From NCBI RefSeq assembly GCF_037975245.1, contig NC_092577.1, forward strand, positions 22,842,398-22,906,397: 64,000 bases of DNA, given 5' to 3'. The stretch comes from Apostichopus japonicus (taxonomy: Eukaryota > Echinodermata > Holothuroidea > Aspidochirotida > Stichopodidae). Positions 18,801 through 30,426 of this stretch are shown in pieces; within the stretch, counting starts at the first letter, position 1; the number at the start of each line of letters is the position of its first letter. Below the pieces are notes generated by a model. The model saw only the letters and a list, made by a program, of their open reading frames with translations. It did no database searches and had not been told where the DNA came from. The position numbers and the translations under genes are program-made.

Positions 18801-18918
18801 GTCTACGGCCATATCACGTTGACTATACCGGTTCTCGTCCGATCACCGAAGTCAAGCAACGTAGAGCGCAGTCAGTACTTGGATGGGTGACCGCCTGGGA
18901 ATACTGGGTGTCGTAGGC
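18801..18918 (+). rRNA. 5S copy 72, C111T
   Basis: S follows. Confidence 0.86.
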
Positions 18919-18995
18919 TGTTATTTTCCTAATTGATAACACTATGTTGCCACGACGATGAGAAATTGAAATGGCCTACATTGACCTCTTGTTAT

Positions 18996-19113
18996 GTCTA
19001 CGGCCATATCACGTTGACTATACCGGTTCTCGTCCGATCACCGAAGTCAAGCAACGTAGAGCGCAGTCAGTACTTGGATGGGTGACCGCCTGGGAATACT
19101 GGGTGCCGCAGGC
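18996..19113 (+). rRNA. 5S copy 73, T114C
   Basis: L' follows. Confidence 0.82.
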
Positions 19114-19338
19114 CTTTCTTTTTCTAATTAGAACACTGTCTTGCCACAAGGAAAGCGATTTGAAAATCGAATATATTAATAAATAACTCGATTGTTTTTA
19201 TATATTAGAATTTAATACACATATTTGTGAAATATAGATTAACTTAATATATATTAAATACATTCATGTATAATATATACAATAAATCCACTCATCATAA
19301 CCTACCAAACAACTAGCCTGCTATTCACCTCTTGTAAT

Positions 19339-19456
19339 GTCTACGGCCACATCACGTTCAATATACCGGTTCTCGTCCGATCACCGAAGTCAAGCAACGT
19401 AGAGCGCAGTCAGTACTAAGGTGGGTGACCGCCTGGGAATACTGGGTGCCGTAGGC
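19339..19456 (+). rRNA. 5S copy 74, A type
   Basis: S follows. Confidence 0.76.
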
Positions 19457-19533
19457 TTTTATTTTCACAATTGATAACACTATGTTGCCACGACGATGAG
19501 AAATTGAAATGGCCTCCATTGACCTCTTGTTAT

Positions 19534-19651
19534 GTCTACGGCCATATCACGTTGACTATACCGGTTCTCGTCCGATCACCGAAGTCAAGCAACGTAGAGC
19601 GCAGTCAGTACTTGGATGGGTGACCGCCTGGGAATACTGGGTGCCGTAGGC
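19534..19651 (+). rRNA. 5S copy 75, consensus
   Basis: S follows (74 bp). Confidence 0.92.
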
Positions 19652-19725
19652 TTTTATTTTCCTAATTGATAACACTATGTTGCCACGACGATGAGAAAGT
19701 GAAATGGCCTACATTGACCTCTTAT

Positions 19726-19843
19726 GTAAACGGCCATATCACGTTGACTATACCGGTTCTCGTCCGATCACCGAAGTCAAGCAACGTAGAGCGCAGTCAG
19801 TACTTGGATGGGTGACCGCCTGGGAATACTGGGTGCCGTAGGC
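19726..19843 (+). rRNA. 5S copy 76, M type
   Basis: L follows. Confidence 0.75.
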
Positions 19844-20068
19844 CTTCCTTTTCCTAATTAGAACACTGTCTTGCCACAAGGAAAGCGATTTGAAAATCGA
19901 ATATATTAATAAATAACTCGATTGTTTTTATATATTAGAATTTAATACATATATATGTGCAATATAGATTAACTTAATATATATTAAATACATTCATGTA
20001 TAATATATACATTAAATCCACTCATCATAACCTACCAAACAACTAGCCTGCATTTCACCTCTTGTAAT

Positions 20069-20186
20069 GTCTACGGCCACATCACGTTCAATATACCGGT
20101 TCTCGTCCGATCACCGAAGTCAAGCAACGTAGAGCGCAGTCAGTACTAAGGTGGGTGACCGCCTGGGAATACTGGGTGCCGTAGGC
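20069..20186 (+). rRNA. 5S copy 77, A type
   Basis: S follows. Confidence 0.76.
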
Positions 20187-20263
20187 TTTTATTTTCCTAA
20201 TTGATAACACTATGTTGCCACGACGATGAAAAATTGAAATGGCCTACATTGACCTCTTGTTAT

Positions 20264-20381
20264 GTCTACGGCCATATCACGTTGACTATACCGGTTCTCG
20301 TCCGATCACCGAAGTCAAGCAACGTAGAGCGCAGTCAGTACTTGGATGGGTGACCGCCTGGGAATACTGGGTGCCGTAGGC
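20264..20381 (+). rRNA. 5S copy 78, consensus
   Basis: L follows. Confidence 0.92.
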
Positions 20382-20606
20382 CTTTCTTTTTCTAATTAGA
20401 ACACTGTCTTGCCACAAGGAAAGCGATTTGAAAATCGAATATATTAATAAATAACTCGATTGTTTTTATATATTAGAATTTAATACATATATATGTGAAA
20501 TATAGATTAACTTAATATATATTAAATACATTCATGTATAATATATACATTAAATCCACTCATCATAACCTACCAAACAACTAGCCTGCATTTCACCTCT
20601 TGTAAT

Positions 20607-20724
20607 ATCTACGGCCACATCACGTTCAATATACCGGTTCTCGTCCGATCACCGAAGTCAAGCAACGTAGAGCGCAGTCAGTACTAAGGTGGGTGACCGC
20701 CTGGGAATACTGGGTGCCGTAGGC
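20607..20724 (+). rRNA. 5S copy 79, A type, G1A
   Basis: Shares G1A with copy 21 but lacks the GGT block. S follows. Confidence 0.73.
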
Positions 20725-20801
20725 TTTTATTTTCACAATTGATAACACTATGTTGCCACGACGATGAGAAATTGAAATGGCCTCCATTGACCTCTTCTTA
20801 T

Positions 20802-20919
20802 GTCTACGGCCATATCACGTTGACTATACCGGTTCTCGTCCGATCACCGAAGTCAAGCAACGTAGAGCGCAGTCAGTACTTGGATGGGTGACCGCCTGGG
20901 AATACTGGGTGCCGTAGGC
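20802..20919 (+). rRNA. 5S copy 80, consensus
   Basis: L follows. Confidence 0.92.
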
Positions 20920-21144
20920 CTTCCTTTTCCTAATTAGAACACTGTCTTGCCACAAGGAAAGCGATTTGAAAATCGAATATATTAATAAATAACTCGATTG
21001 TTTTTATATATTAGAATTTAATACATATATATGTGAAATATAGATTAACTTAATATGTATTAAATACATTCATGTATAATATATACATTAAATCCACTCA
21101 TCATAACCTACCAAACAACTAGCCTGCATTTCACCTCTTGTAAT

Positions 21145-21262
21145 GTCTACGGCCACATGACGTTCAATATACCGGTTCTCGTCCGATCAGGTAAGTCAAG
21201 CAACGTAGAGCGCAGTCAGTACTAAGGTGGGTGACCGCCTGGGAATACTGGGTGCCGTAGGC
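21145..21262 (+). rRNA. 5S copy 81, AG type, C15G
   Basis: S follows. Confidence 0.68.
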
Positions 21263-21339
21263 TTTTATTTTCACAATTGATAACACTATGTTGCCACGAC
21301 GATGAGAAATTGAAATGGCCTCCATTGACCTCTTCTTAT

Positions 21340-21457
21340 GTCTACGGCCATATCACGTTGACTATACCGGTTTTCGTCCGATCACCGAAGTCAAGCAACG
21401 TAGAGCGCAGTCAGTACTTGGATGGGTGACCGCCTGGGAATACTGGGTGCAGTAGGC
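21340..21457 (+). rRNA. 5S copy 82, C34T/C112A
   Basis: Paralogue of copy 24 at +15,825 bp. S follows. Confidence 0.84.
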
Positions 21458-21534
21458 TTTTATTTTCCTAATTGATAACACTATGTTGCCACGACGATGA
21501 GAAATTGAAATGGCCTACATTGACCTCTTGTTAT

Positions 21535-21652
21535 GTCTACGGCCATATCACGTTGACTATACCGGTTCTCGTCCGATCACCGAAGTCAAGCAACGTAGAG
21601 CGCAGTCAGTACTAAGGTGGGTGACCGCCTGGGAATACTGGGTGCCGTAGGC
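21535..21652 (+). rRNA. 5S copy 83, consensus/A chimera
   Basis: Paralogue of copy 25. S follows. Confidence 0.78.
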
Positions 21653-21729
21653 TTTTATTTTCACAATTGATAACACTATGTTGCCACGACGATGAGAAAT
21701 TGAAATGGCCTCCATTGACCTCTTGTTAT

Positions 21730-21847
21730 GTCTACGGCCATATCACGTTGACTATACCGGTTCTCGTCCGATCACCGAAGTCAAGCAACGTAGAGCGCAG
21801 TCAGTACTTGGATGGGTGACCGCCTGGGAATACTGGGTGCCGTAGGC
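21730..21847 (+). rRNA. 5S copy 84, consensus
   Basis: S follows. Confidence 0.92.
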
Positions 21848-21924
21848 TTTTATTTTCCTAATTGATAACACTATGTTGCCACGACGATGAAAAATTGAAA
21901 TGGCCTACATTGACCTCTTGTTTT

Positions 21925-22042
21925 GTCTACGGCCATATCACGTTGACTATACCGGTTCTCGTCCGATCACCGAAGTCAAGCAACGTAGAGCGCAGTCAGT
22001 ACTTGGATGGGTGACCGCCTGGGAATACTGGGTGTCGTAGGC
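21925..22042 (+). rRNA. 5S copy 85, C111T
   Basis: S follows. Confidence 0.86.
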
Positions 22043-22119
22043 TGTTATTTTCCTAATTGATAACACTATGTTGCCACGACGATGAGAAATTGAAATGGCC
22101 TACATTGACCTCTTGTTAT

Positions 22120-22237
22120 GTCTACGGCCATATCACGTTGACTATACCGGTTCTCGTCCGATCACCGAAGTCAAGCAACGTAGAGCGCAGTCAGTACTTG
22201 GATGGGTGACCGCCTGGGAATACTGGGTGCCGTAGGC
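22120..22237 (+). rRNA. 5S copy 86, consensus
   Basis: L follows. Confidence 0.92.
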
Positions 22238-22462
22238 CTTTCTTTTTCTAATTAGAACACTGTCTTGCCACAAGGAAAGCGATTTGAAAATCGAATATAT
22301 TAATAAATAACTCGATTGTTTTTATATATTAGAATTTAATACATATATATGTGAAATATAGATTAACTTAATATATATTAAATACATTCATGTATAATAT
22401 ATACATTAAATCCACTCATCATAACCTACCAAACAACTAGCCTGCATTTCACCTCTTGTAAT

Positions 22463-22580
22463 GTCTACGGCCACATCACGTTCAATATACCGGTTCTCGT
22501 CCGATCAGGTAAGTCAAGCAACGTAGAGCGCAGTCAGTACTAAGGTGGGTGACCGCCTGGTAATACTGGGTGCCGTAGGC
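22463..22580 (+). rRNA. 5S copy 87, AG type, G99T
   Basis: S follows. Confidence 0.68.
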
Positions 22581-22657
22581 TTTTATTTTCACAATTGATA
22601 ACACTATGTTGCCACGACGATGAGAAATTGAAATGGCCTCCATTGACCTCTTGTTAT

Positions 22658-22775
22658 GTCTACGGCCATATCACGTTGACTATACCGGTTCTCGTCCGAT
22701 CACCGAAGTCAAACAACGTAGAGCGCAGTCAGTACTTGGATGGGTGACCGCCTGGGAATACTGGGTGCCGTAGGC
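22658..22775 (+). rRNA. 5S copy 88, G56A, fusion of the equivalents of copies 30 and 31
   Basis: Upstream spacer as before copy 30, gene as copy 31; one 195-bp unit is missing. L follows. Confidence 0.86.
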
Positions 22776-23000
22776 CTTTCTTTTTCTAATTAGAACACTG
22801 TCTTGCCACAAGGAAAGCGATTTGAAAATCGAATATATTAATAAATAACTCGATTGTTTTCATATATTAGAATTTAATACATATATATGTGAAATATAGA
22901 TTAACTTAATATATATTAAATACATTCATGTATAATATATACATTAAATCCACTCATCATAACCTACCAAACAACTAGCCTGCATTTCACCTCTTGTAAT

Positions 23001-23118
23001 GTCTACGGCCACATCACGTTCAATATACCGGTTCTCGTCCGATCAGGTAAGTCAAGCAACGTAGAGCGCAGTTAGTACTAAGGTGGGTGACCGCCTGGGA
23101 ATACTGGGTGCCGTAGGC
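23001..23118 (+). rRNA. 5S copy 89, AG type, C73T
   Basis: Lone gene between L spacers. Confidence 0.69.
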
Positions 23119-23343
23119 CTTCCTTTTCCTAATTAGAACACTGTCTTGCCACAAGGAAAGCGATTTGAAAATCGAATATATTAATAAATAACTCGATTGT
23201 TTTTATATATTAGAATTTAATACATATATATGTGAAATATAGATTAACTTAATATATATTAAATACATTCATGTATAATATATACATTAAATCCACTCAT
23301 CATAACCTACCAAACAACTAGCCTGCATTTCACCTCTTGTAAT

Positions 23344-23461
23344 GTCTACGGCCACATCACGTTCAATATACCGGTTCTCGTCCGATCAGGTAAGTCAAGC
23401 AACGTAGAACGCAGTCAGTACTAAGGTGGGTGACCGCCTGGGAATAATGGGTGCCGTAGGC
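23344..23461 (+). rRNA. 5S copy 90, AG type, G66A/C104A
   Basis: Paralogue of copy 33 but with GGT at 46-48. S follows. Confidence 0.68.
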
Positions 23462-23538
23462 TTTTATTTTCCTAATTGATAACACTATGTTGCCACGACG
23501 ATGAAAAATTGAAATGGCCTACATTGACCTCTTGTTAT

Positions 23539-23656
23539 GTCTACGGCCATATCACGTTGACTATACCGGTTCTCGTCCGATCACCGAAGTCAAGCAACGT
23601 AGAGCGCAGTCAGTACTTGGATGGGTGACCGCCTGGGAATACTGGGTGCCGTAGGC
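23539..23656 (+). rRNA. 5S copy 91, consensus
   Basis: L follows. Confidence 0.92.
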
Positions 23657-23881
23657 CTTTCTTTTTCTAATTAGAACACTGTCTTGCCACAAGGAAAGCG
23701 ATTTGAAAATCGAATATATTAATAAATAACTCGATTGTTTTTATATATTAGAATTTAATACATATATATGTGAAATATAGATTAACTTAATATATATTAA
23801 ATACATTCATGTATAATATATACATTAAATCCACTCATCATAACCTACCAAACAACTAGCCTGCATTTCACCTCTTGTAAT

Positions 23882-23999
23882 GTCTACGGCCACATCACGT
23901 TCAATATACCGGTTCTCGTCCGATCAGGTAAGTCAAGCAAGGTAGAGCGCAGTCAGTACTAAGGTGGGTGACCGCCTGGGAATACTGGGTGCCGTAGGC
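23882..23999 (+). rRNA. 5S copy 92, AG type, C60G
   Basis: S follows. Confidence 0.68.
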
Positions 24000-24076
24000 T
24001 TTTATTTTCACAATTGATAACACTATGTTGCCACGACGATGAGAAATTGAAATGTCCTACATTGACCTCTTGTTAT

Positions 24077-24194
24077 GTCTACGGCCATATCACGTTGACT
24101 ATACCGGTTCTCGTCCGATCACCGAAGTCAAGCAACGTAGAGCGCAGTCAGTACTTGGATGGGTGACCGCCTGGGAATACTGGGTGCCGTAGGC
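24077..24194 (+). rRNA. 5S copy 93, consensus; second empty-site counterpart
   Basis: Paralogue of LINE-split copy 36 at +15,630 bp. S follows. Confidence 0.93.
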
Positions 24195-24271
24195 TTTTAT
24201 TTTCCTAATTGATAACACTATGTTGCCACGACGATGAAAAATTGAAATGGCCTACATTGACCTCTTGTTAT

Positions 24272-24389
24272 GTCTACGGCCATATCACGTTGACTATACC
24301 GGTTCTCGTCCGATCACCGAAGTCAAGCAACGTAGAGCGCAGTCAGTACTTGGATGGGTGACCGCCTGGGAATACTGGGTGTCGTAGGC
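24272..24389 (+). rRNA. 5S copy 94, C111T
   Basis: S follows. Confidence 0.86.
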
Positions 24390-24466
24390 TGTTATTTTCC
24401 TAATTGATAACACTATGTTGCCACGACGATGAGAAATTGAAATGGCCTACATTGACCTCTTGTTAT

Positions 24467-24584
24467 GTCTACGGCCATATCACGTTGACTATACCGGTTC
24501 TCGTCCGATCACCGAAGTCAAGCAACGTAGAGCGCAGTCAGTACTTGGATGGGTGACCGCCTGGGAATACTGGGTGCCGTAGGC
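24467..24584 (+). rRNA. 5S copy 95, consensus
   Basis: L follows. Confidence 0.92.
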
Positions 24585-24809
24585 CTTTCTTTTTCTAATT
24601 AGAACACTGTCTTGCCACAAGGAAAGCGATTTGAAAATCGAATATATTAATAAATAACTCGATTGTTTTTATATATTAGAATTTAATACATATATATGTG
24701 AAATATAGATTAACTTAATATATATTAAATACATTCATGTATAATATATACAATAAATCCACTCATCATAACCTACCAAACAACTAGCCTGCTATTCACC
24801 TCTTGTAAT

Positions 24810-24927
24810 GTCTACGGCCACATCACGTTCAATATACCGGTTCTCGTCCGATCACCGAAGTCAAGCAACGTAGAGCGCAGTCAGTACTAAGGTGGGTGAC
24901 CGCCTGGGAATACTGGGTGCCGTAGGC
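24810..24927 (+). rRNA. 5S copy 96, A type
   Basis: S follows. Confidence 0.76.
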
Positions 24928-25004
24928 TTTTATTTTCACAATTGATAACACTATGTTGCCACGACGATGAGAAATTGAAATGGCCTCCATTGACCTCTTG
25001 TTAT

Positions 25005-25122
25005 GTCTACGGCCATATCACGTTGACTATACCGGTTCTCGTCCGATCACCGAAGTCAAGCAACGTAGAGCGCAGTCAGTACTTGGATGGGTGACCGCCT
25101 GGGAATACTGGGTGCCGTAGGC
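25005..25122 (+). rRNA. 5S copy 97, consensus
   Basis: S follows (74 bp). Confidence 0.92.
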
Positions 25123-25196
25123 TTTTATTTTCCTAATTGATAACACTATGTTGCCACGACGATGAGAAAGTGAAATGGCCTACATTGACCTCTTAT

Positions 25197-25314
25197 GTAA
25201 ACGGCCATATCACGTTGACTATACCGGTTCTCGTCCGATCACCGAAGTCAAGCAACGTAGAGCGCAGTCAGTACTTGGATGGGTGACCGCCTGGGAATAC
25301 TGGGTGCCGTAGGC
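25197..25314 (+). rRNA. 5S copy 98, M type
   Basis: L follows. Confidence 0.75.
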
Positions 25315-25539
25315 CTTCCTTTTCCTAATTAGAACACTGTCTTGCCACAAGGAAAGCGATTTGAAAATCGAATATATTAATAAATAACTCGAATGTTTTT
25401 ATATATTAGAATTTAATACATATATATGTGCAATATAGATTAACTTAATATATATTAAATACATTCATGTATAATATATACATTAAATCCACTCATCATA
25501 ACCTACCAAACAACTAGCCTGCATTTCACCTCTTGTAAT

Positions 25540-25657
25540 GTCTACGGCCACATCACGTTCAATATACCGGTTCTCGTCCGATCACCGAAGTCAAGCAACG
25601 TAGAGCGCAGTCAGTACTAAGGTGGGTGACCGCCTGGGAATACTGGGTGCCGTAGGC
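25540..25657 (+). rRNA. 5S copy 99, A type
   Basis: S follows. Confidence 0.76.
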
Positions 25658-25734
25658 TTTTATTTTCCTAATTGATAACACTATGTTGCCACGACGATGA
25701 AAAATTGAAATGGCCTACATTGACCTCTTGTTAT

Positions 25735-25852
25735 GTCTACGGCCATATCACGTTGACTATACCGGTTCTCGTCCGATCACCGAAGTCAAGCAACGTAGAG
25801 CGCAGTCAGTACTTGGATGGGTGACCGCCTGGGAATACTGGGTGCCGTAGGC
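25735..25852 (+). rRNA. 5S copy 100, consensus
   Basis: Lx follows. Confidence 0.92.
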
Positions 25853-26028
25853 CTTTCTTTTTCTAATTAGAACACTGTCTTGCCACAAGGAAAGCGATTT
25901 GAAAATCGAATATATTAATAAATAACTCGATTGTTTTTATATATTAGAATTTAATATACATTTAATATACATTAAATCCACTCATCATAACCTACCAAAC
26001 AACTAGCCTGCATTTCACCTCTTGTAAT
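25853..26028 (+). repeat. Shortened long spacer Lx
   Basis: Same 49-bp deletion as at 1115-1290; the junction reads TATACATTTAATATAC here and TATACAATTAATATAC there. Confidence 0.88.
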
Positions 26029-26146
26029 GTCTACGGCCACATCACGTTCAATATACCGGTTCTCGTCCGATCAGGTAAGTCAAGCAACGTAGAGCGCAGT
26101 CAGTACTAAGGTAAGTGACCGCCTGGGAATACTGGGTGCCGTAGGC
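26029..26146 (+). rRNA. 5S copy 101, AG type, G85A/G86A
   Basis: Two GTAAGT motifs, as in copy 6. S follows. Confidence 0.68.
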
Positions 26147-26223
26147 TTTTATTTTCCCAATTGATAACACTATGTTGCCACGACGATGAAAAATTGAAAT
26201 GGCCTACATTGACCTCTTGTCAT

Positions 26224-26341
26224 GTCTACGGCCATATCACGTTGACTATACCGGTTCTCGTCCGATCACCGAAGTCAAGCAACGTAGAGCGCAGTCAGTA
26301 CTTGGATGGGTGACCGCCTGGGAATACTGGGTGCCGTAGGC
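26224..26341 (+). rRNA. 5S copy 102, consensus
   Basis: L follows. Confidence 0.92.
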
Positions 26342-26566
26342 CTTTCTTTTTCTAATTAGAACACTGTCTTGCCACAAGGAAAGCGATTTGAAAATCGAAT
26401 ATATTAATAAATAACTCGATTGTTTTTATATATTAGAATTTAATACATATATATGTGAAATATAGATTAACTTAATATATATTAAATACATTCATGTATA
26501 ATATATACATTAAATCCACTCATCATAACCTACCAAACAACTAGCCTGCATTTCACCTCTTGTAAT

Positions 26567-26684
26567 GTCTACGGCCACATCACGTTCAATATACCGGTTC
26601 TCGTCCGATCAGGTAAGTCAAGCAACGTAGAGCGCAGTCAGTACTAAGGTGGGTGACCGCCTGGGAATACTGGGTGCCGTAGGC
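26567..26684 (+). rRNA. 5S copy 103, AG type
   Basis: S follows. Confidence 0.7.
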
Positions 26685-26761
26685 TTTTATTTTCCTAATT
26701 GATAACACTATGTTGCCACGACGATGAAAAATTGAAATGGCCTACATTGACCTCTTGTTAT

Positions 26762-26879
26762 GTCTACGGCCATATCACGTTGACTATACCGGTTCTCGTC
26801 CGATCACCGAAGTCAAGCAACGTAGAGCGCAGTCAGTACTTGGATGGGTGACCGCCTGGGAATACTGGGTGCAGTAGGC
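26762..26879 (+). rRNA. 5S copy 104, C112A
   Basis: S follows. Confidence 0.86.
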
Positions 26880-26956
26880 TTTTATTTTCCTAATTGATAA
26901 CACTATGTTGCCACGACGATGAGAAATTGAAATGGCCTACATTGACCTCTTGTTAT

Positions 26957-27074
26957 GTCTACGGCCATATCACGTTGACTATACCGGTTCTCGTCCGATC
27001 ACCGAAGTCAAGCAACGTAGAGCGCAGTCAGTACTTGGATGGGTGACCGCCTGGGAATACTGGGTGCAGTAGGC
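26957..27074 (+). rRNA. 5S copy 105, C112A
   Basis: S follows. Confidence 0.86.
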
Positions 27075-27151
27075 TTTTATTTTCCTAATTGATAACACTA
27101 TGTTGCCACGACGATGAGAAATTGAAATGGCCTACATTGACCTCTTGTTAT

Positions 27152-27269
27152 GTCTACGGCCATATCACGTTGACTATACCGGTTCTCGTCCGATCACCGA
27201 AGTCAAACAACGTAGAGCGCAGTCAGTACTTGGATGGGTGACCGCCTGGGAATACTGGGTGCCGTAGGC
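27152..27269 (+). rRNA. 5S copy 106, G56A
   Basis: L follows. Confidence 0.86.
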
Positions 27270-27494
27270 CTTTCTTTTTCTAATTAGAACACTGTCTTGC
27301 CACAAGGAAAGCGATTTGAAAATCGAATATATTAATAAATAACTCGATTGTTTTCATATATTAGAATTTAATACATATATATGTGAAATATAGATTAACT
27401 TAATATATATTAAATACATTCATGTATAATATATACATTAAATCCACTCATCATAACCTACCAAACAACTAGCCTGCATTTCACCTCTTGTAAT

Positions 27495-27612
27495 GTCTAC
27501 GGCCACATCACGTTCAATATACCGGTTCTCGTCCGATCAGGTAAGTCAAGCAACGTAGAGCGCAGTTAGTACTAAGGTGGGTGACCGCCTGGGAATACTG
27601 GGTGCCGTAGGC
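27495..27612 (+). rRNA. 5S copy 107, AG type, C73T
   Basis: Lone gene between L spacers. Confidence 0.69.
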
Positions 27613-27837
27613 CTTCCTTTTCCTAATTAGAACACTGTCTTGCCACAAGGAAAGCGATTTGAAAATCGAATATATTAATAAATAACTCGATTGTTTTTAT
27701 ATATTAGAATTTAATACATATATATGTGAAATATAGATTAACTTAATATATATTAAATACATTCATGTATAATATATACATTAAATCCACTCATCATAAC
27801 CTACCAAACAACTAGCCTGCATTTCACCTCTTGTAAT

Positions 27838-27955
27838 GTCTACGGCCACATCACGTTCAATATACCGGTTCTCGTCCGATCACCGAAGTCAAGCAACGTA
27901 GAACGCAGTCAGTACTAAGGTGGGTGACCGCCTGGGAATAATGGGTGCCGTAGGC
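27838..27955 (+). rRNA. 5S copy 108, A type, G66A/C104A
   Basis: S follows. Confidence 0.72.
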
Positions 27956-28032
27956 TTTTATTTTCCTAATTGATAACACTATGTTGCCACGACGATGAAA
28001 AATTGAAATGGCCTACATTGACCTCTTGTTAT

Positions 28033-28150
28033 GTCTACGGCCATATCACGTTGACTATACCGGTTCTCGTCCGATCACCGAAGTCAAGCAACGTAGAGCG
28101 CAGTCAGTACTTGGATGGGTGACCGCCTGGGAATACTGGGTGCCGTAGGC
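28033..28150 (+). rRNA. 5S copy 109, consensus
   Basis: L follows. Confidence 0.92.
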
Positions 28151-28375
28151 CTTTCTTTTTCTAATTAGAACACTGTCTTGCCACAAGGAAAGCGATTTGA
28201 AAATCGAATATATTAATAAATAACTCGATTGTTTTTATATATTAGAATTTAATACATATATATGTGAAATATAGATTAACTTAATATATATTAAATACAT
28301 TCATGTATAATATATACATTAAATCCACTCATCATAACCTACCAAACAACTAGCCTGCATTTCACCTCTTGTAAT

Positions 28376-28493
28376 GTCTACGGCCACATCACGTTCAATA
28401 TACCGGTTCTCGTCCGATCAGGTAAGTCAAGCAACGTAGAACGCAGTCAGTACTAAGGTGGGTGACCGCCTGGGAATAATGGGTGCCGTAGGC
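28376..28493 (+). rRNA. 5S copy 110, AG type, G66A/C104A
   Basis: S follows. Confidence 0.68.
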
Positions 28494-28570
28494 TTTTATT
28501 TTCCTAATTGATAACACTATGTTGCCACGACGATGAGAAATTGAAATGTCCTACATTGACCTCTTGTTAT

Positions 28571-28688
28571 GTCTACGGCCATATCACGTTGACTATACCG
28601 GTTCTCGTCCGATCACCGAAGTCAAGCAACGTAGAGCGCAGTCAGTACTTGGATGGGTGACCGCCTGGGAATACTGGGTGCCGTAGGC
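28571..28688 (+). rRNA. 5S copy 111, consensus
   Basis: S follows. Confidence 0.92.
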
Positions 28689-28765
28689 TTTTATTTTCCT
28701 AATTGATAACACTATGTTGCCACGACGATGAAAAATTGAAATGGCCTACATTGACCTCTTGTTAT

Positions 28766-28883
28766 GTCTACGGCCATATCACGTTGACTATACCGGTTCT
28801 CGTCCGATCACCGAAGTCAAGCAACGTAGAGCGCAGTCAGTACTTGGATGGGTGACCGCCTGGGAATACTGGGTGTCGTAGGC
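28766..28883 (+). rRNA. 5S copy 112, C111T
   Basis: S follows. Confidence 0.86.
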
Positions 28884-28960
28884 TGTTATTTTCCTAATTG
28901 ATAACACTATGTTGCCACGACGATGAGAAATTGAAATGGCCTACATTGACCTCTTGTTAT

Positions 28961-29078
28961 GTCTACGGCCATATCACGTTGACTATACCGGTTCTCGTCC
29001 GATCACCGAAGTCAAGCAACGTAGAGCGCAGTCAGTACTTGGATGGGTGACCGCCTGGGAATACTGGGTGCCGCAGGC
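28961..29078 (+). rRNA. 5S copy 113, T114C
   Basis: L' follows. Confidence 0.82.
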
Positions 29079-29303
29079 CTTTCTTTTTCTAATTAGAACA
29101 CTGTCTTGCCACAAGGAAAGCGATTTGAAAATCGAATATATTAATAAATAACTCGATTGTTTTTATATATTAGAATTTAATACACATATTTGTGAAATAT
29201 AGATTAACTTAATATATATTAAATACATTCATGTATAATATATACAATAAATCCACTCATCATAACCTACCAAACAACTAGCCTGCTATTCACCTCTTGT
29301 AAT

Positions 29304-29421
29304 GTCTACGGCCACATCACGTTCAATATACCGGTTCTCGTCCGATCACCGAAGTCAAGCAACGTAGAACGCAGTCAGTACTAAGGTGGGTGACCGCCTG
29401 GGAATAATGGGTGCCGTAGGC
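29304..29421 (+). rRNA. 5S copy 114, A type, G66A/C104A
   Basis: S follows. Confidence 0.72.
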
Positions 29422-29498
29422 TTTTATTTTCCTAATTGATAACACTATGTTGCCACGACGATGAGAAATTGAAATGTCCTACATTGACCTCTTGTTAT

Positions 29499-29616
29499 GT
29501 CTACGGCCATATCACGTTGACTATACCGGTTCTCGTCCGATCACCGAAGTCAAGCAACGTAGAGCGCAGTCAGTACTTGGATGGGTGACCGCCTGGGAAT
29601 ACTGGGTGCCGTAGGC
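29499..29616 (+). rRNA. 5S copy 115, consensus
   Basis: S follows. Confidence 0.92.
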
Positions 29617-29693
29617 TTTTATTTTCCTAATTGATAACACTATGTTGCCACGACGATGAAAAATTGAAATGGCCTACATTGACCTCTTGTTAT

Positions 29694-29811
29694 GTCTACG
29701 GCCATATCACGTTGACTATACCGGTTCTCGTCCGATCACCGAAGTCAAGCAACGTAGAGCGCAGTCAGTACTTGGATGGGTGACCGCCTGGGAATACTGG
29801 GTGTCGTAGGC
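29694..29811 (+). rRNA. 5S copy 116, C111T
   Basis: S follows. Confidence 0.86.
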
Positions 29812-29888
29812 TGTTATTTTCCTAATTGATAACACTATGTTGCCACGACGATGAGAAATTGAAATGGCCTACATTGACCTCTTGTTAT

Positions 29889-30006
29889 GTCTACGGCCAT
29901 ATCACGTTGACTATACCGGTTCTCGTCCGATCACCGAAGTCAAGCAACGTAGAGCGCAGTCAGTACTTGGATGGGTGACCGCCTGGGAATACTGGGTGCC
30001 GCAGGC
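29889..30006 (+). rRNA. 5S copy 117, T114C
   Basis: L' follows. Confidence 0.82.
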
Positions 30007-30231
30007 CTTTCTTTTTCTAATTAGAACACTGTCTTGCCACAAGGAAAGCGATTTGAAAATCGAATATATTAATAAATAACTCGATTGTTTTTATATATTA
30101 GAATTTAATACACATATTTGTGAAATATAGATTAACTTAATATATATTAAATACATTCATGTATAATATATACAATAAATCCACTCATCATAACCTACCA
30201 AACAACTAGCCTGCTATTCACCTCTTGTAAT

Positions 30232-30349
30232 GTCTACGGCCACATCACGTTCAATATACCGGTTCTCGTCCGATCACCGAAGTCAAGCAACGTAGAGCGC
30301 AGTCAGTACTAAGGTGGGTGACCGCCTGGGAATACTGGGTGCCGTAGGC
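30232..30349 (+). rRNA. 5S copy 118, A type
   Basis: S follows. Confidence 0.76.
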
Positions 30350-30426
30350 TTTTATTTTCACAATTGATAACACTATGTTGCCACGACGATGAGAAATTGA
30401 AATGGCCTCCATTGACCTCTTGTTAT

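Larger units (their letters stand above)
18411..19338 (+). repeat. 928-bp higher-order repeat, second copy
   Basis: Direct tandem neighbour of 17483-18410. It differs mainly in the first gene (A instead of AG) and in the L versus L' spacer before it. Confidence 0.88.
28376..29303 (+). repeat. 928-bp higher-order repeat, third copy
   Basis: Corresponds to 17483-18410 at an offset of 10,893 bp and starts with the same AG gene. Confidence 0.88.
29304..30231 (+). repeat. 928-bp higher-order repeat, fourth copy
   Basis: Corresponds to 18411-19338 at the same 10,893-bp offset. Confidence 0.88.
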
